DNA of 60,000 bases from Adiantum capillus-veneris (taxonomy: Eukaryota; Streptophyta; Polypodiopsida; Polypodiales; Pteridaceae). This document shows, one piece after another, positions 11,560 through 24,445 of this stretch (positions are counted from its first letter, which is position 1; each line of letters begins with the position of its first letter). The notes below the pieces were generated by a model that was given only the letters and a program-made list of their open reading frames with translations, was not told where the DNA came from and made no database searches. The position numbers and the translations under genes are program-made. The DNA lies in assembly GCA_014529385.2 (NCBI GenBank), contig CM043953.1:67518372-67578371 (forward strand). The letters run 5' to 3'.

Positions 11560-13020
11560 GGTTTGCATAGGTTGGACAAGTGGTGAACCTTGAGACCAAA
11601 TCCTCCTTGCTATATTAATGGAAGCAAGGTTGGACAAGTGGTGGACCTTGAAACCAAAGCCTCTTTGCTATATGAGAGCATAGGTTGGACAAGTGGTGGA
11701 CCTAGTTGTAATACCCACTGCCACCTATCAACTACTATAGGACTATGTTTTCCAATGTCCAAGTATCCCTTGAGTCTTTCAAGGTTGAACACGTGGTGGA
11801 CCTTGAAACAAAAATCCCCTTTCTATATCAGAGCATAGCTTGGACAAGTGGTGGACCTAGTTATAATGCCCAATATCCAAGGTGAAATACCTTAGGACTT
11901 TGCTACCTTTCTTGCCAATGTTTACGTAGCCCCTCATTTCTTTAATGGAAGTAAGGTTGGACAAGTGGTGGACCTTGAAACCAAAGCCTCTTTGCTATAT
12001 AAGAGCATAGGTTGGACCTAGTTTTAATACCCACTGCCACCTATCAACTACTATAAGACTATGCTTTCCAATGTCCAAGTATCCCTTGAGTCTTTCAAGG
12101 TTGAACACGTGGTGGACCTTGAAACAAAAATCCCCTTTCTATATTAGAAAGGTTGAACACATGGTGGACCTTGAAACAAAAATCCCCTTTCTTTATCAGA
12201 GCATAGCTTGGACAAGTGGTGGACCTAGTTATAATGCCCAATATCCAAGGTGAAATACCTTAGGACTTTGCTACCTTGCTTGCCAATGTTTACGTAGCCC
12301 CTCATTTCTTTAATGGAAGTAAGGTTGGACAAGTGGTGGACCTTGAAACCAAAGCCTCTTTGCTATATAAGAGCATAGGTTGGACCTAGTTTTAATACCC
12401 ACTGCCACCTATCAACTACTATAAGACTATGCTTTCCAATGTCCAAGTATCCCTTGAGTCTTTCAAGGTTGAACACGTGGTGGACCTTGAAACAAAAATC
12501 CCCTTTCTATATTAGAAAGGTTGAACACATGGTGGACCTTTAAACGAAAATCCCCTTTCTTTATCAGAGCATAGCTTGGACAAGTGGTGGACCTAGTTAT
12601 AATGCCCAATATCCAAGGTGAAACACCTTAGAACCTTGCTACCTTGCTTGCCAATGTTTACGTAGCCCCTCATTTCTTTAATGGAAGCAAGGTTGGACAA
12701 GTGGTGGACCTTGAAAGCAAAGCCTCTTTGCTATATGAGAGCATAGGTTGGACCTAGTTGTAATACCCACTGCCACCTATCAACTACTATAGGACTATGC
12801 TTTCCAATGTCCAAGTATCCCTTGAGTCTTGCAAGGTTGAACACGCGGTGGACCTTGAAACCAAAATCCCCTTTCCATATCAGAGCATAGCTTGGACAAG
12901 TGGTGGACCTAGTTATAAAGCCCCTCCTTTCTTTAATGGAAGAAAGGTTGGAAAAGTGGTGAATCTTGAAACCCAAACCCTTTGGCTATATATAGAGGAT
13001 ATCTTGGACAAGTGGTGGGC
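11560..13020 (+). repeat. 368-bp tandem repeats with the GGACAAGTGGTGGACC motif
   Basis: A unit containing CCCCTCATTTCTTTAATGGAA repeats at 11,930, 12,298 and 12,666 (exactly 368 bases apart), with a shortened copy near 12,917. Every unit carries several copies of GGACAAGTGGTGGACCTTGA in plus orientation, plus variants such as GAACACGTGGTGGACC. Confidence 0.9.
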
Positions 13021-13500
13021 TTAGTTGTAGTATCCAATGTCCAAGGTCCAAGGTGAACTATGTAAAGACCTTACTTCCAAAAACAGAGTCGTACAAGTGG
13101 TTCTCCTTGAAACCAAAACCTCCTTAGTGTATTAGAACATAGCTTGGAGAAGTGGTGGACTTAGTTGTAATGGTGAATGTCCAAAGCAAACTATTATAGG
13201 ACCTTGCTTCCCAAATCAAGTTTGGACAAGTGGTGGATCTTGAAACCAAAACCCCCTTACTCTATTAGAGCATAGCTTAGATAAGTGGCGGACCTAGCTG
13301 CCATGAAAAATGTTCAATCTGAACTGCTGCAAGACCTTGCTATTAAATGTCTAAGTAGAGCTAGCTTCTTTAATGGAATCAAGGTTGGGAAAGTGGTGCA
13401 TCTTGAAACCAAAAGCCCTTTATTGTATTAGAGCATAGCTTGGACAAGTGAGGGACCTAGTTTTAATGTGTGATGTCCAAAGAAAAGTATTACAAGACCT
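13021..13500 (+). repeat. Diverged continuation of the motif array
   Basis: Degenerate copies of the same motif (GGACAAGTGGTGGATC, AGATAAGTGGCGGACC, GGACAAGTGAGGGACC) spaced 60-120 bases apart. Confidence 0.75.
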
Positions 13501-14038
13501 TGCTTTCCAATATTTGAATTGGTCAAGTGGTTAAAACTAAGTATAAAACTTTGACCATTTTCTTCTCGAATTGCCAAAAAGCTAGTTTTAGACACCCCTA
13601 AATGAAAATGGTTTAGGGTGGCCTTAAACAATGTTTTTTCAAAGACTTGAACAAAAGGGTTGTCGAAGAGTAATGACAATTTATTGTGGCTTGAAGTGCC
13701 TGAGTATGTGAAAACAAGCCTAGGTTTTCCACGAGGCAAAAGGTGACATAATAAGAACATTGGAAAGTTAGGATTGACCATGTGGCCTAAACTTTGGCAA
13801 GTGAAGTGGTGGCCAAGTTTTGTGGCACAGTGTGCACTTGGTCCTATATGTGTTGACCACTTGGCTAAATCTAGGACCATAAGGCCAAACCTTTGGCACC
13901 TTAAATATAGTATGGGACATAATCTAGAACTGCTATAGTAAATTAGTAGTATAGCTAATATGTTAATATTTGTATTATATTTAAGTATATGCTAATATAA
14001 TTTATGTTCAAAATTTCACTAATGAAGAATGTTCCCAT
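13501..14038. other. Spacer inside the giant element
   Basis: A 150-codon minus frame at 13,428-13,880 exists, but it overlaps degenerate motif copies and has no recognisable domain, so I do not call a gene. The remainder is AT-rich. Confidence 0.5.
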
Positions 14039-14297
14039 TTAGCACTCCAGATGCGGGGTCTTAGGGCAATGCCACAATGGGGTGACAAGGCAGCGCTTCC
14101 ACGTGAGGTTTGGGGGTAGCGCTCTTGATGGGGATGTGGAATATAGCGCTCTCGATGGCGGGGCTTGGGAGGTTGATTTTGGGATATTGTTCTGGGCGGG
14201 GTCCGGGGCAGCGCCCCGGGCCAAGGGGCGGGGCGGGGTCGAGGGGCAGCGCCCCCGCGGGGCTAGGGGCAGCGCCCAAAGATTTTTTTTTTTTTAA
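14039..14297. repeat. GC-rich palindromic block ending in a T run
   Basis: An abrupt GC-rich island in AT-rich DNA with repeated GGGGCAGCGCCC units (near 14,208, 14,246 and 14,267) and a run of about a dozen T at 14,283-14,295. This layout suggests the end of a separate short retroelement inserted here; I see no boundaries that prove it. Confidence 0.5.
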
Positions 14298-14865
14298 GTG
14301 AATTCCTAGTATAGAGTTATGCATGTTTTTCATATTTTCAACCATGATTTCTTTAATTTTGGCCGTGTGAATTGGTTAATTTTTTATATTGCTTTTGTTT
14401 TTTTTAATCCTATGATAAAACATGGACTTGTAGCATACGTGGCATTCTAATAAACCCTATCAAGATTAGGCACACAGAGAGCGCACGAGAAATGCACACA
14501 GAGAAAGCAGGCGAGCAGCAAAAACACAGAAAGCGCACACGGATCGCACACAGTTGGAGTATACGCGCGCGTAGAGGAGCAAGCTCGGCATCGTACACAA
14601 CACACAGGTGGAGTGCACAGGATTGAAAGTTCGCGCACAAGACAAAGAAACAGCAGCGTACACAACGCTTTCCAGAAGGGCAGGATCGGGCAGTCTTCTC
14701 AGGAGACATTGCACACCTCACGAATAGAGAAAAAACAGGTATTTCTCTCTCTCTCACTCTCTGTCTTTCTCCATATAGAGAAGATGGTTCTCTGTAACTC
14801 TTCTTGCACACACACTCTCTCGTCAAAAGACAGAGATACATAGTTTAAAAGTATCCCCGCACACA
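14298..14865. other. CA-rich and AG-rich unique spacer
   Basis: Low-complexity stretches with repeated CGCACACA and AGAAA words; the overlapping frames are all compositionally biased, and no gene is supported. Confidence 0.5.
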
Positions 14866-14867
14866 TA

Positions 14868-15137
14868 CACATATTCCCACACATCGTCTTCCTCTCTTCC
14901 ACATACATAACCACAGTGAAATCTGTTATCTTGCTGTCTCTCTCTTGAAAATACATGCACATATTCCCACACATCGTCTTCCTCACTTCCACATACATAA
15001 CCACAATGAAATCTGTTATCTTGTTGTCTCTCTCTTGAAAATACGTGCACATATTCCCATACATCGTCTTCCTCTCTTCCACATACATAAACACAGTGAA
15101 ATCTGTTATCTTTCTCTCTCCTCTCTCTAAAAAACAG
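14868..15137. repeat. Three tandem copies of a 90-bp unit
   Basis: Units starting CACATATTCCCACACATCGT at 14,868, 14,958 and 15,048 (exactly 90 bases apart), nearly identical, each ending in CTCTCTTGAAAATACATG-like sequence. Confidence 0.9.
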
Positions 15138-15139
15138 TT

Positions 15140-15144
15140 ATTTA

Positions 15145-15184
<40 letters not shown>

Positions 15185-15190
15185 TGTATT
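15140..15190. repeat. (CT)n / (TATC)n microsatellite
   Basis: CT run followed by TATC units, then TATGTGTATGTATG-type repeats to about 15,270. Confidence 0.9.
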
Positions 15191-15600
15191 TGCTATCTCT
15201 CTCTTGAAAATACATGCTCATGTATGTGTGCGTCTGTGTTATCTATGTGTATGTATGTATATTTGTGTTATTTCATTGTAATACTCATACATAATGCAGA
15301 TACACAATTACACTTAATTACGATATGCACACATAGTATATATACATACATAAATATCACAAATAACTAACACATTGTAATACTAGTAAAATTGAATGGA
15401 AGACTTACTTGCGTGATCTGTTAAAGTCGATTCTTGTAGCGAGTTCTGGATGTATGCTGAGCTGATTTTCCTCTAATCCATTTGTAGATATGATTGTAAC
15501 TTCTGTTTCTCAAAAATAGTAGTGTTGTTTAGTGATATACCTAATGGACATAAATGGTTTAAACTAGGACATGTAGACCAAAAATACGTGTATTTCTTTG
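15191..15600. other. AT-rich spacer
   Basis: Apart from short TATG/CATA repeats I see no gene or motif here. Confidence 0.5.
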
Positions 15601-15624
15601 GATGAATATATACACTTTTTGGTG

Positions 15625-17630
15625 ACCCTTACCACAAGTGGTGGACCTTGAGACCAATGGACTATAAGGACCTCCAAACAATACCTTGTACACTCAATCC
15701 TTCTTGGTATCTAGGTTGGACAAGTGGTGGACCTTGTTCAAATTCTCTAACCACTCTCTCTAACATGGTGACATAATTTAGGTGTGATAAATTCATATCT
15801 ATGCAAACTAATATCAGTTTAGGCTTGTTAATTTGAATTTGTTTGAATTTATGTACAATATAATGATTTGAGGTTTGCATATTTGAATTTAGGTGGTATA
15901 ATGATATCTTTTTGTGGTAAACTTGAATTTAAAATCAATTTTGCGTGGAATATTTTAAATTTAAGTAGTAAAATTTAAATTTTTATAAAAAAGTTTGAAT
16001 TTTAAAATTTGGGCGGGATAGTTTAAAATTTAGGCGGGATATTTAAGATTTGGGAGGGATATTTTAAATTTAGGCGGGAAGGTTTTGAATTTATAGCGAG
16101 ATCTCCCTTACATAAGAGAGTATAGGTTGGACAAGTGGTGGACCTTCAAGCTAGAGCATCCATGCTACTGGACATGATAGGTAGGGAATCTAGTTGAATA
16201 TTGTATGTATAATATATATGTAATAGATCTAGCTTGGACAAGTGGTGGACCTTGGAATAAAACCCCATGTAAAACATATCATGCACATTCCAAGTGGTCA
16301 AAAAAAATATCATTTAGAATATAGCCTTATAGGTTGGACAAGTGGTGGACCTTAACACCCAGATATTCTTCATATAATGACATAGAGTGGAAAACTGGTG
16401 AATCTTGAGACCAAACCATGCTACTAGCGATAATAGCTTGGACAAGTGGTGGACCTTGAAAGTAAACCCCCCATCTACGAAATATCGTGGGTTTAAGGTA
16501 TTTCGATGGAGCCTAGCATCTTGGAGACATCATGCATCTTGCTTCTCTTCATGTTTCAATGGAGCCTATCTTGGACAAATGGTGGAGCATCCTTCTCTCC
16601 ATGTTTCAATGGACCCTAGCTTGGACAAGTGGTGGACCTTTACTTCTCTCTATTATTCAATAGAGTTAGCTTGGACAAGTGGTGGACCTTGGAACCAAAC
16701 CCCCATTTAAAACCTATCATGGTCACTCCAAGTGGTGAGAAAGAATAACCTTTAAGATATAGCCTTATAGGTTGGACAAGTGGTGGACCTTAACACCCTA
16801 ATATTCTTAATATAATGACATAGAGTGAAAAAGTGGTGAATCTTGAGACAAAACCACTCATGCTACTAGCACTAATAGCTTGGACAAGTGGTGGACCTTG
16901 AATGTAAACCCCCTCATGTTTCAATAGAGTTAGCTACGACAATTGGTGGAGCATCCTTCTCTCCATGTTTCAATGGACCCTAGCTTGGACAAGTGGTGGA
17001 CCTTTGTTTCTCTCTATGTTTCAATAGAGTTAGCTTGGACAAGTGGTGGACCTTGGAAGCAAACCCCCATGTAAAACCTATCATGGTCACTCTAAGTGGT
17101 AATAAAGAATAACCTTTAAGATGTAGCCTTATAGGTTGGACAAGTGGTGGACCTTAACACGCGCATATTCTTAATTTAATGACATAGAGTGGAAAAGTGG
17201 TGAATCTTGAGACCAAACCACTCAGGCTACTAGCAATAATAGCTTGGACAAGTGGTGGACCTTGACTGTAAACCCCTCATCTACGACATATCGTGGGTTT
17301 AATGTTTTTCGATGGAGCCTAGCATCTTGGAGACATGGTGCACCTTGATTCTCCTCATGTTTCAATGGAGCCTACCTTGCACAAATGGTGGAGCATCCTT
17401 CTCTCCATGTTTCAATGGACCCTAGCTTAGACAAGGGGTGGACCTTTGCTTCTCTCTATGTTTCAATAGAGTTAGCTTGGACAAGTGGTGGACCTTGGAA
17501 CCAAACCCCCATGTAAAACCTATCATGGTCACTCCAAGTAGTAAGAAAGAATAACCTTTAAGATGTAGCCTTATAGGTTGGACAAGTGGTGGACCTTAAC
17601 ACCCACATATTCTTAATAAAAGTGGTGAAT
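15625..17630 (+). repeat. Diverged motif array leading into the higher-order repeat
   Basis: Plus-orientation copies of GGACAAGTGGTGGACCTT at irregular spacing from 15,640. From about 16,434 monomers like those downstream begin but with indels (unit starts about 16,434, 16,868, 17,241), as expected at the edge of a satellite. Between 15,930 and 16,090 are short repeats of TTTAAATTTAGGCGGGATAT type. Confidence 0.85.
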
Positions 17631-20600
17631 CTTGAGACCAAACCACTCAGGCTACTAGCAATAATAGCTTGGACAAGTGGTGGACCTTGAATGTAAACCC
17701 CTCATCTACGAAATATCGTGGGTTTAATGTATTTCGATGGAGCCTAGCATCTTGGAGACATGGTGCAGCTTGCTTCTCGTCATGTTTCAATGGAGCCTAT
17801 CTTGGACAAATGGTGGAGCATCATTCTCTCCATGTTTCAATGGACCCTAGCTTGGACAAGTGGTGGACCTTTGTTTCTCTCTATGTTTCAATAGAGTTAG
17901 CTTGGACAAGTGGTGGACCTTGGAACCAAACCCCCATGTAAAACCTATCATGGTCACTCCAAGTGGTAATAAAGAATAACCTTTAAGATGTAGCCTTATA
18001 GGTTGGACAAGTGGTGGACCTTAACACGCGCATATTCTTAATATAATGACATAGAGTGGAAAAGTGGTGACTCTTGAGACCAAACCACTCAGGCTACTAG
18101 CAATAATAGCTTGGACAAGTGGTGGACCTTGAATGTACACCCCTCATCTACGACATATCGTGGGTTTAATGTTTTTCAATGGAGCTTAGCATCTTGGAGA
18201 CATGGTGCACCTTGCTTCTCCTCATGTTTGAATGGAGCCTACCTTGGACAAATGGTGGAGCATCCTTCTCTCCATGTTTCAATGGACCCTAGCTTAGACA
18301 AGGGGTGGACCTTTGCTTCTCTCTATGTTTCAATAGAGTTAGCTTGGACAAGTGGTGGACCTTGGAACCAAACCCCCATGTAAAACCTATCATGGTCACT
18401 CCAAGTAGTAAGAAAGAATAACCTTTAAGATGTAGCCTTATAGGTTGGACAAGTGGTGGACCTTAACACCCACATATTCTTAATAAAAGTGGTGAATCTT
18501 GAGACCAAACCACTCAGGCTACTAGCAATAATAGCTTGGACAAGTGGTGGACCTTGAATGTAAACCCCTCATCTACGAAATATCGTGGGTTTAATGTATT
18601 TCGATGGAGCCTAGCATCTTGGAGACATGGTGCAACTTGCTTCTCGTCATGTTTCAATGGATCCTATCTTGGACAAATGGTGGAGCATCCTTCTCTCCAT
18701 GTTTCAATGGACCCTAGCTTGGACAAGTGGTGGACCTTTGTTTCTCTCTATGTTTCAATAGAGTTAGCTTGGACAAGTGGTGGACCTTGGAACCAAACCC
18801 CCATGTAAAACCTATCATGGTCACTCCAAGTGGTAATAAAGAATAACCTTTAAGATGTAGCCTTATAGGTTGGACAAGTGGTGGACCTTAACACGCGCAT
18901 ATTCTTAATTTAATGACATAGAGTGGAAAAGTGGTGAATCTTGAGACCAAACCACTCAGGCTACTAGCAATTATAGCTTGGACAAGTGGTGGACCTTGAC
19001 TGTAAACCCCTCATCTACGACATATCATGGGTTTAATGTTTTTCGATGGAGCCTAGCATCTTGGAGACATGGTGCACCTTGATTCTCCTCATGTTTCAAT
19101 GGAGCCTACCTTGCACAAATGGTGGAGCATCCTTCTCTCCATGTTTCAATGGACCCTAGCTTAGACAAGGGGTGGACCTTTGCTTCTCTCTATGTTTCAA
19201 TAGAGTTAGCTTGGACAAGTGGTGGACCTTGGAACCAAACCCCCATGTAAAACCTATCATGGTCACTCCAAGTAGTAATAAAGAATAACCTTTAAGATGT
19301 AGCCTTATAGGTTGGACAAGTGGTGGACCTTAACACCCACATATTCTTAATAAAAGTGGTGAATCTTGAGACCAAACCACTTAGGCTACTAGCAATAATA
19401 GCTTGGACAAGTGGTGGACCTTGAATGTAAACCCCTCATCTACGAAATATCGTGGGTTTAATGTATTTCGATGGAGCCTAGCATCTTGGAGACATGGTGC
19501 AGCTTGCTTCTCGTCATGTTTCAATGGAGCCTATCTTGGACAAATGGTGGAGCATCCTTCTCTCCATGTTTCAATGGACCCTAGCTTGGACAAGTGGTGG
19601 ACCTTTGTTTCTCTCTATGTTTCAATGGAGTTAGCTTGGACAAGTGGTGGACCTTGGAACCAAACCCCCATGTAAAACCTATCATGGTCACTCCAAGTGG
19701 TAATAAAGAATAACCTTTAAGATGTAGCCTTATAGGTTGGACAAGTGGTGGAACTTAACACGCGCATATTCTTAATTTAATGACATAGAGTGGAAAAGTG
19801 GTGAATCTTGAGACCAAACCACTCAGGCTACTAGCAATAATAGCTTGGACAAGTGGTGGACCTTGACTGTAAACCCCTCATCTACGACATATCGTGGGTT
19901 TAATGTTTTTCGATGGAGCCTAGCATCTTGGAGACATGGTGCACCTTGATTCTCCTCATGTTTCAATGGAGCCTACCTTGCACAAATGGTGGAGCGTCCT
20001 TCTCTCCATGTTTCAATGGACCCTAGCTTAGACAAGGGGTGGACCTTTGCTTCTCTCTATGTTTCAATAGAGTTAGCTTGGACAAGTGGTGGACCTTGGA
20101 ACCAAACCCCCATGTAAAACCTATCATGGTCACTCCAAGTAGTAAGAAAGAATAACCTTTAAGATGTAGCCTTATAGGTTGGACAAGTGGTGGACCTTAA
20201 CACCCACATATTCTTAATAAAAGTGGTGAATCTTGAGACCAAACCACTCAGGCTACTAGCAATAATAGCTTGGACAAGTGGTGGACCTTGAATGTAAACC
20301 CTCATCTACGAACGTATCGTGGGTTTAATGTATTTCGATGGAGCCTAGCATCTTGGAGACATGGTGCAGCTTGCTTCTCGTCATGTTTCAATGGAGCCTA
20401 TCTTGGACAAATGGTGGAGCATCCTTCTCTCCATGTTTCAATGGACCCTAGCTTGGACAAGTGGTGGACCTTTGTTTCTCTCTATGTTTCAATAGAGTTA
20501 GCTTGGACAAGTGGTGGACCTTGGAACCAAACCCCCATGTAAAACCTATCATGGTCACTCCAAGTGGTAATAAAGAATAACCTTTAAGATGTAGCCTTAT

Positions 20601-23600
20601 AGGTTGGACAAGTGGTGGACCTTAACACGCGCATATTCTTAATTTAATGACATAGAGTGGAAAAGTGGTGAATCTTGAGACCAAACCACTCAGGCTACTA
20701 GCAATAATAGCTTGGACAAGTGGTGGACCTTGAATGTAAACCCCTCATCTACGACATATCGTGGGTTTAATGTTTTTCAATGGAGCCTAGCATCTTGGAG
20801 ACATGGTGCACCTTGATTCTCCTCATGTTTCAATGGAGCCTACCTTGCACAAATGGTGGAGCATCCTTCTCTCCATGTTTCAATGGACCCTAGCTTAGAC
20901 AAGGGGTGGACCTTTGCTTCTCTCTATGTTTCAATAGAGTTAGCTTGGACAAGTGGTGGACCTTGGAACCAAACCCCCATGTAAAACCTATCATGGTCAC
21001 TCCAGGTAGTAATAAAGAATAACCTTTAAGATGTAGCCTTATAGGTTGGACAAGTGGTTGACCTTAACACCCACATATTCTTAATAAAAGTGGTGAATCT
21101 TGAGACCAAACCACTCAGGCTACTAGCAATAATAGCTTGGACAAGTGGTGGACCTTGAATGTAAACCCCTCATCTACGAAATATCGTGGGTTTAATGTAT
21201 TTCGATGGAGCCTAGCATCTTGGAGACATGGTGCAGCTTGCTTCTCGTCATGTTTCAATGGAGCCTATCTTGGACAAATGGTGGAGCATCCTTCTCTCCA
21301 TGTTTCAATGGACCCTAGCTTGGACAAGTGGTGGACCTTTGTTTCTCTCTATGTTTCAATAGAGTTAGCTTGGACAAGTGGTGGACCTTAGAACCAAACC
21401 CCCATGTAAAACCTATCATGGTCACTCCAAGTGGTAATAAAGAATAACCTTTAAGATGTAGCCTTATAGGTTGGACAAGTGGTGGACCTTAACACGCGCA
21501 TATTCTTAATATAATGACATAGAGTGGAAAAGTGGTGACTCTTGAGACCAAACCACTCAGGCTACTAGCAATAATAGCTTGGACAAGTGGTGGACCTTGA
21601 ATGTACACCCCTCATCTACGACATATCGTGGGTTTAATGTTTTTCAATGGAGCTTAGCATCTTGGAGACATGGTGCACCTTGCTTCTCCTCATGTTTGAA
21701 TGGAGCCTACCTTGGACAAATGGTGGAGCATCCTTCTCTCCATGTTTCAATGGACCCTAGCTTAGACAAGGGGTGGACCTTTGCTTCTCTCTATGTTTCA
21801 ATAGAGTTAGCTTGGACAAGTGGTGGACCTTGGAACCAAACCCCCATGTAAAACCTATCATGGTCACTCCAAGTAGTAAGAAAGAATAACCTTTAAGATG
21901 TAGCCTTATAGGTTGGACAAGTGGGGGACCTTAACACCCACATATTCTTAATAAAAGTGGTGAATCTTGAGACCAAACCACTCAGGCTACTAGCAATAAT
22001 AGCTTGGACAAGTGGTGGACCTTGAATGTAAACCCCTCATCTACGAAATATCGTGGGTTTAATGTATTTCGATGGAGCCTAGCATCTTGGAGACATGGTG
22101 CAGCTTGCTTCTCGTCATGTTTCAATGGATCCTATCTTGGACAAATGGTGGAGCATCCTTCTCTCCATGTTTCAATGGACCCTAGCTTGGACAAGTGGTG
22201 GACCTTTGTTTCTCTCTATGTTTCAATAGAGTTAGCTTGGACAAGTGGTGGACCTTGGAACCAAACCCCCATGTAAAACCTATCATGGTCACTCCAAGTG
22301 GTAATAAAGAATAACCTTTAAGATGTAGCCTTATAGGTTGGACAAGTGGTGGACCTTAACACCCACATATTCTTAATAAAAGTGGTGAATCTTGAGACCA
22401 AACCACTCAGGCTACTAGCAATAATAGCTTGGACAAGTGGTGGACCTTGAATGTAAACCCCTCATCTACGAAATATCGTGGGTTTAATGTATTTCGATGG
22501 AGCCTAGCATCTTGGAGACATGGTGCAGCTTGCTTCTCGTCATGTTTCAATGGAGCCTATCTTGGACAAATGGTGGAGCATCCTTCTCTCCATGTTTCAA
22601 TGGACCCTAGCTTGGACAAGTGGTGGACCTTTGTTTCTCTCTATGTTTCAATAGAGTTTGCTTGGACAAGTGGTGGACCTTGGAACCAAACCCCCATGTA
22701 AAACCTATCATGGTCACTCCAAGTGGTAATAAAGAATAACCTTTAAGATGTAGCCTTATAGGTTGGACAACTGGTGGACCTTAACACGCGCATATTCTTA
22801 ATATAATGACATAGAGTGGAAAAGTGGTGACTCTTGAGACCAAACCACTCAGGCTACTAGCAATAATAGCTTGGACAAGTGGTCGACCTTGAATGTACAC
22901 CCCTCATCTACGACATATCGTGGGTTTAATGTTTTTCAATGGATCTTAGCATCTTGGAGACATGGTGCACCTTGCTTCTCCTCATGTTTGAATGGAGCCT
23001 ACCTTGGACAAATGGTGGAGCATCCTTCTCTCCATGTTTCAATGGACCCTAGCTTAGACAAGGGGTGGACCTTTGGTTCTCTCTATGTTTCAATAGAGTT
23101 AGCTTGGACAAGTGGTGGACCTTGGAACCAAACCCCCATGTAAAACCTATCATGGTCACTCCAAGTAGTAAGAAAGAATAACCTTTAAGATGTAGCCTTA
23201 TAGGTTGGACAAGTGGTGGACCTTAACACCCACATATTCTTAATAAAAGTGGTGAATCTTGAGACCAAACCACTCAGGCTACTAGCAATAATAGCTTGGA
23301 CAAGTGGTGGACCTTGAATGTAAACCCCTCATCTACGAAATATCTTGGGTTTAATGTATTTCGATGGAGCCTAGCATCTTGGAGACATGGTGCAGCTTGC
23401 TTCTCGTCATGTTTCAATGGATCCTATCTTGGACAAATGGTGGAGCATCCTTCTCTCCATGTTTCAATGGACCCTAGCTTGGACAAGTGGTGGACCTTTG
23501 TTTCTCTCTATGTTTCAATAGAGTTAGCTTGGACAAGTGGTGGACCTTGGAACCAAACCCCCATGTAAAACCTATCATGGTCACTCCAAGTGGTAATAAA

Positions 23601-23912
23601 GAATAACCTTTAAGATGTAGCCTTATAGGTTGGACAAGTGGTGGACCTTAACACGCGCATATTCTTAATATAATGACATAGAGTGGAAAAGTGGTGAATC
23701 TTGAGACCAAACCACTCAGGCTACTAGCAATAATAGCTTGGACAAGTGTGGACCTTGAATGTAAACCCCTCATCTACGACATATCGTGGGTTTAATGTTT
23801 TTCGATGGAGCATAGCATCTTGGAGACATGGTGCACCTTGCTTCTCCTCATGTTTCAATGGAGCCTACCTTGGACAAATGGTGGAGCATCCTTCTCTCCA
23901 TGTTTCAATTTA
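17631..23912 (+). repeat. 867-bp higher-order satellite repeat (442 + 425 bp monomers)
   Basis: Monomers begin with TAGCTTGGACAAGTGGTGGA at about 17,666, 18,108, 18,533, 18,975, 19,400, 19,842, 20,267, 20,708, 21,134, 21,576, 22,001, 22,426, 22,868, 23,293 and 23,737. Two types alternate: 442 bp (tail ACACGCGCATATTC, with GACATAGAGTGGA) and 425 bp (tail ACACCCACATATTC, that piece deleted), giving an 867-bp period. Copies are near-identical, pointing to recent homogenisation. The unit at 22,001 has the head of the longer type with the tail of the shorter one, so two 425-bp units are adjacent. Each monomer contains five or six copies of the GGACAAGTGGTGGACC motif or its variants. The array ends abruptly at about 23,910. 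Confidence 0.95.
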
Positions 23913-24200
23913 TAGTGCCTCGTTTTTCTAGGATTCTACCCCATCAAGGAAGTTATAATCTAGCACAAACCAATTAAGACTCTTTTGGAGCCTAGATAGG
24001 ACAATTCGTGGAACTTATGAAACTTATTATTGAGTTAGAGTCTAGTTTAGATAAGCAAAAGATCTTCAAACCAGCACTTGGTCTTACTATTCAATATTCA
24101 AAGTCCCTTGAGGCTAACAAATTACATACCCACTTGTAACCTAACTAATGAGTAATTATATAGATCTAAGCAAGTATATATAATGAGTCTTCAAACTAAT
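23913..24200. other. Central spacer where motif orientation flips
   Basis: No full motif copy; sequence such as GATAGGACAATTCGTGGAAC is a decayed form. To the left all copies read plus, to the right nearly all read minus. Confidence 0.7.
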
Positions 24201-24445
24201 ATTCCAAGGGAAGAGAGTAGCAAGGTCCACTACTTGTCCAAGCTCAGCTCTAGACAACATAGAAAGATGCTAGTTCTACTAATTGTCTAATTATAGGCAT
24301 GGAGAAATGATAGAAGGTTGACCACTTGTCCAACCTATCATCTCTAGTAAGATGGGAGGTTTGGCCTTAAGATTCACCATGTAACCAACCTATACATCAT
24401 TGTATTATGAAGAGTAAAAAAGCAAAGCTCCACCACTTGTCCAAG
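24166..24445. repeat. Direct segmental repeat, copy 1
   Basis: Closely matches 30,030-30,325 over nearly 300 bases in the same orientation (shared words: GAGTCTTCAAACTA, CATGGAGAAATGATAGAAGG, TGGGAGGTTTGGCCTTAAGA, CATTGTATTATGAAGAGTA). Confidence 0.85.

Noticed and set aside
14410-14841. Overlapping 70-143-codon minus frames rich in Cys and Ser
   Set aside because: Several frames are open at once over CA- and AG-rich low-complexity DNA; no family, no splice support.
17669-23568. About a dozen 90-codon ORFs of nearly identical sequence (MDKWWTLNVNPSS...)
   Set aside because: They are the satellite monomer read in one frame; the other frames are equally patterned, and frames stay open because monomers are recently copied. 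No start context, splice sites or domain supports translation.
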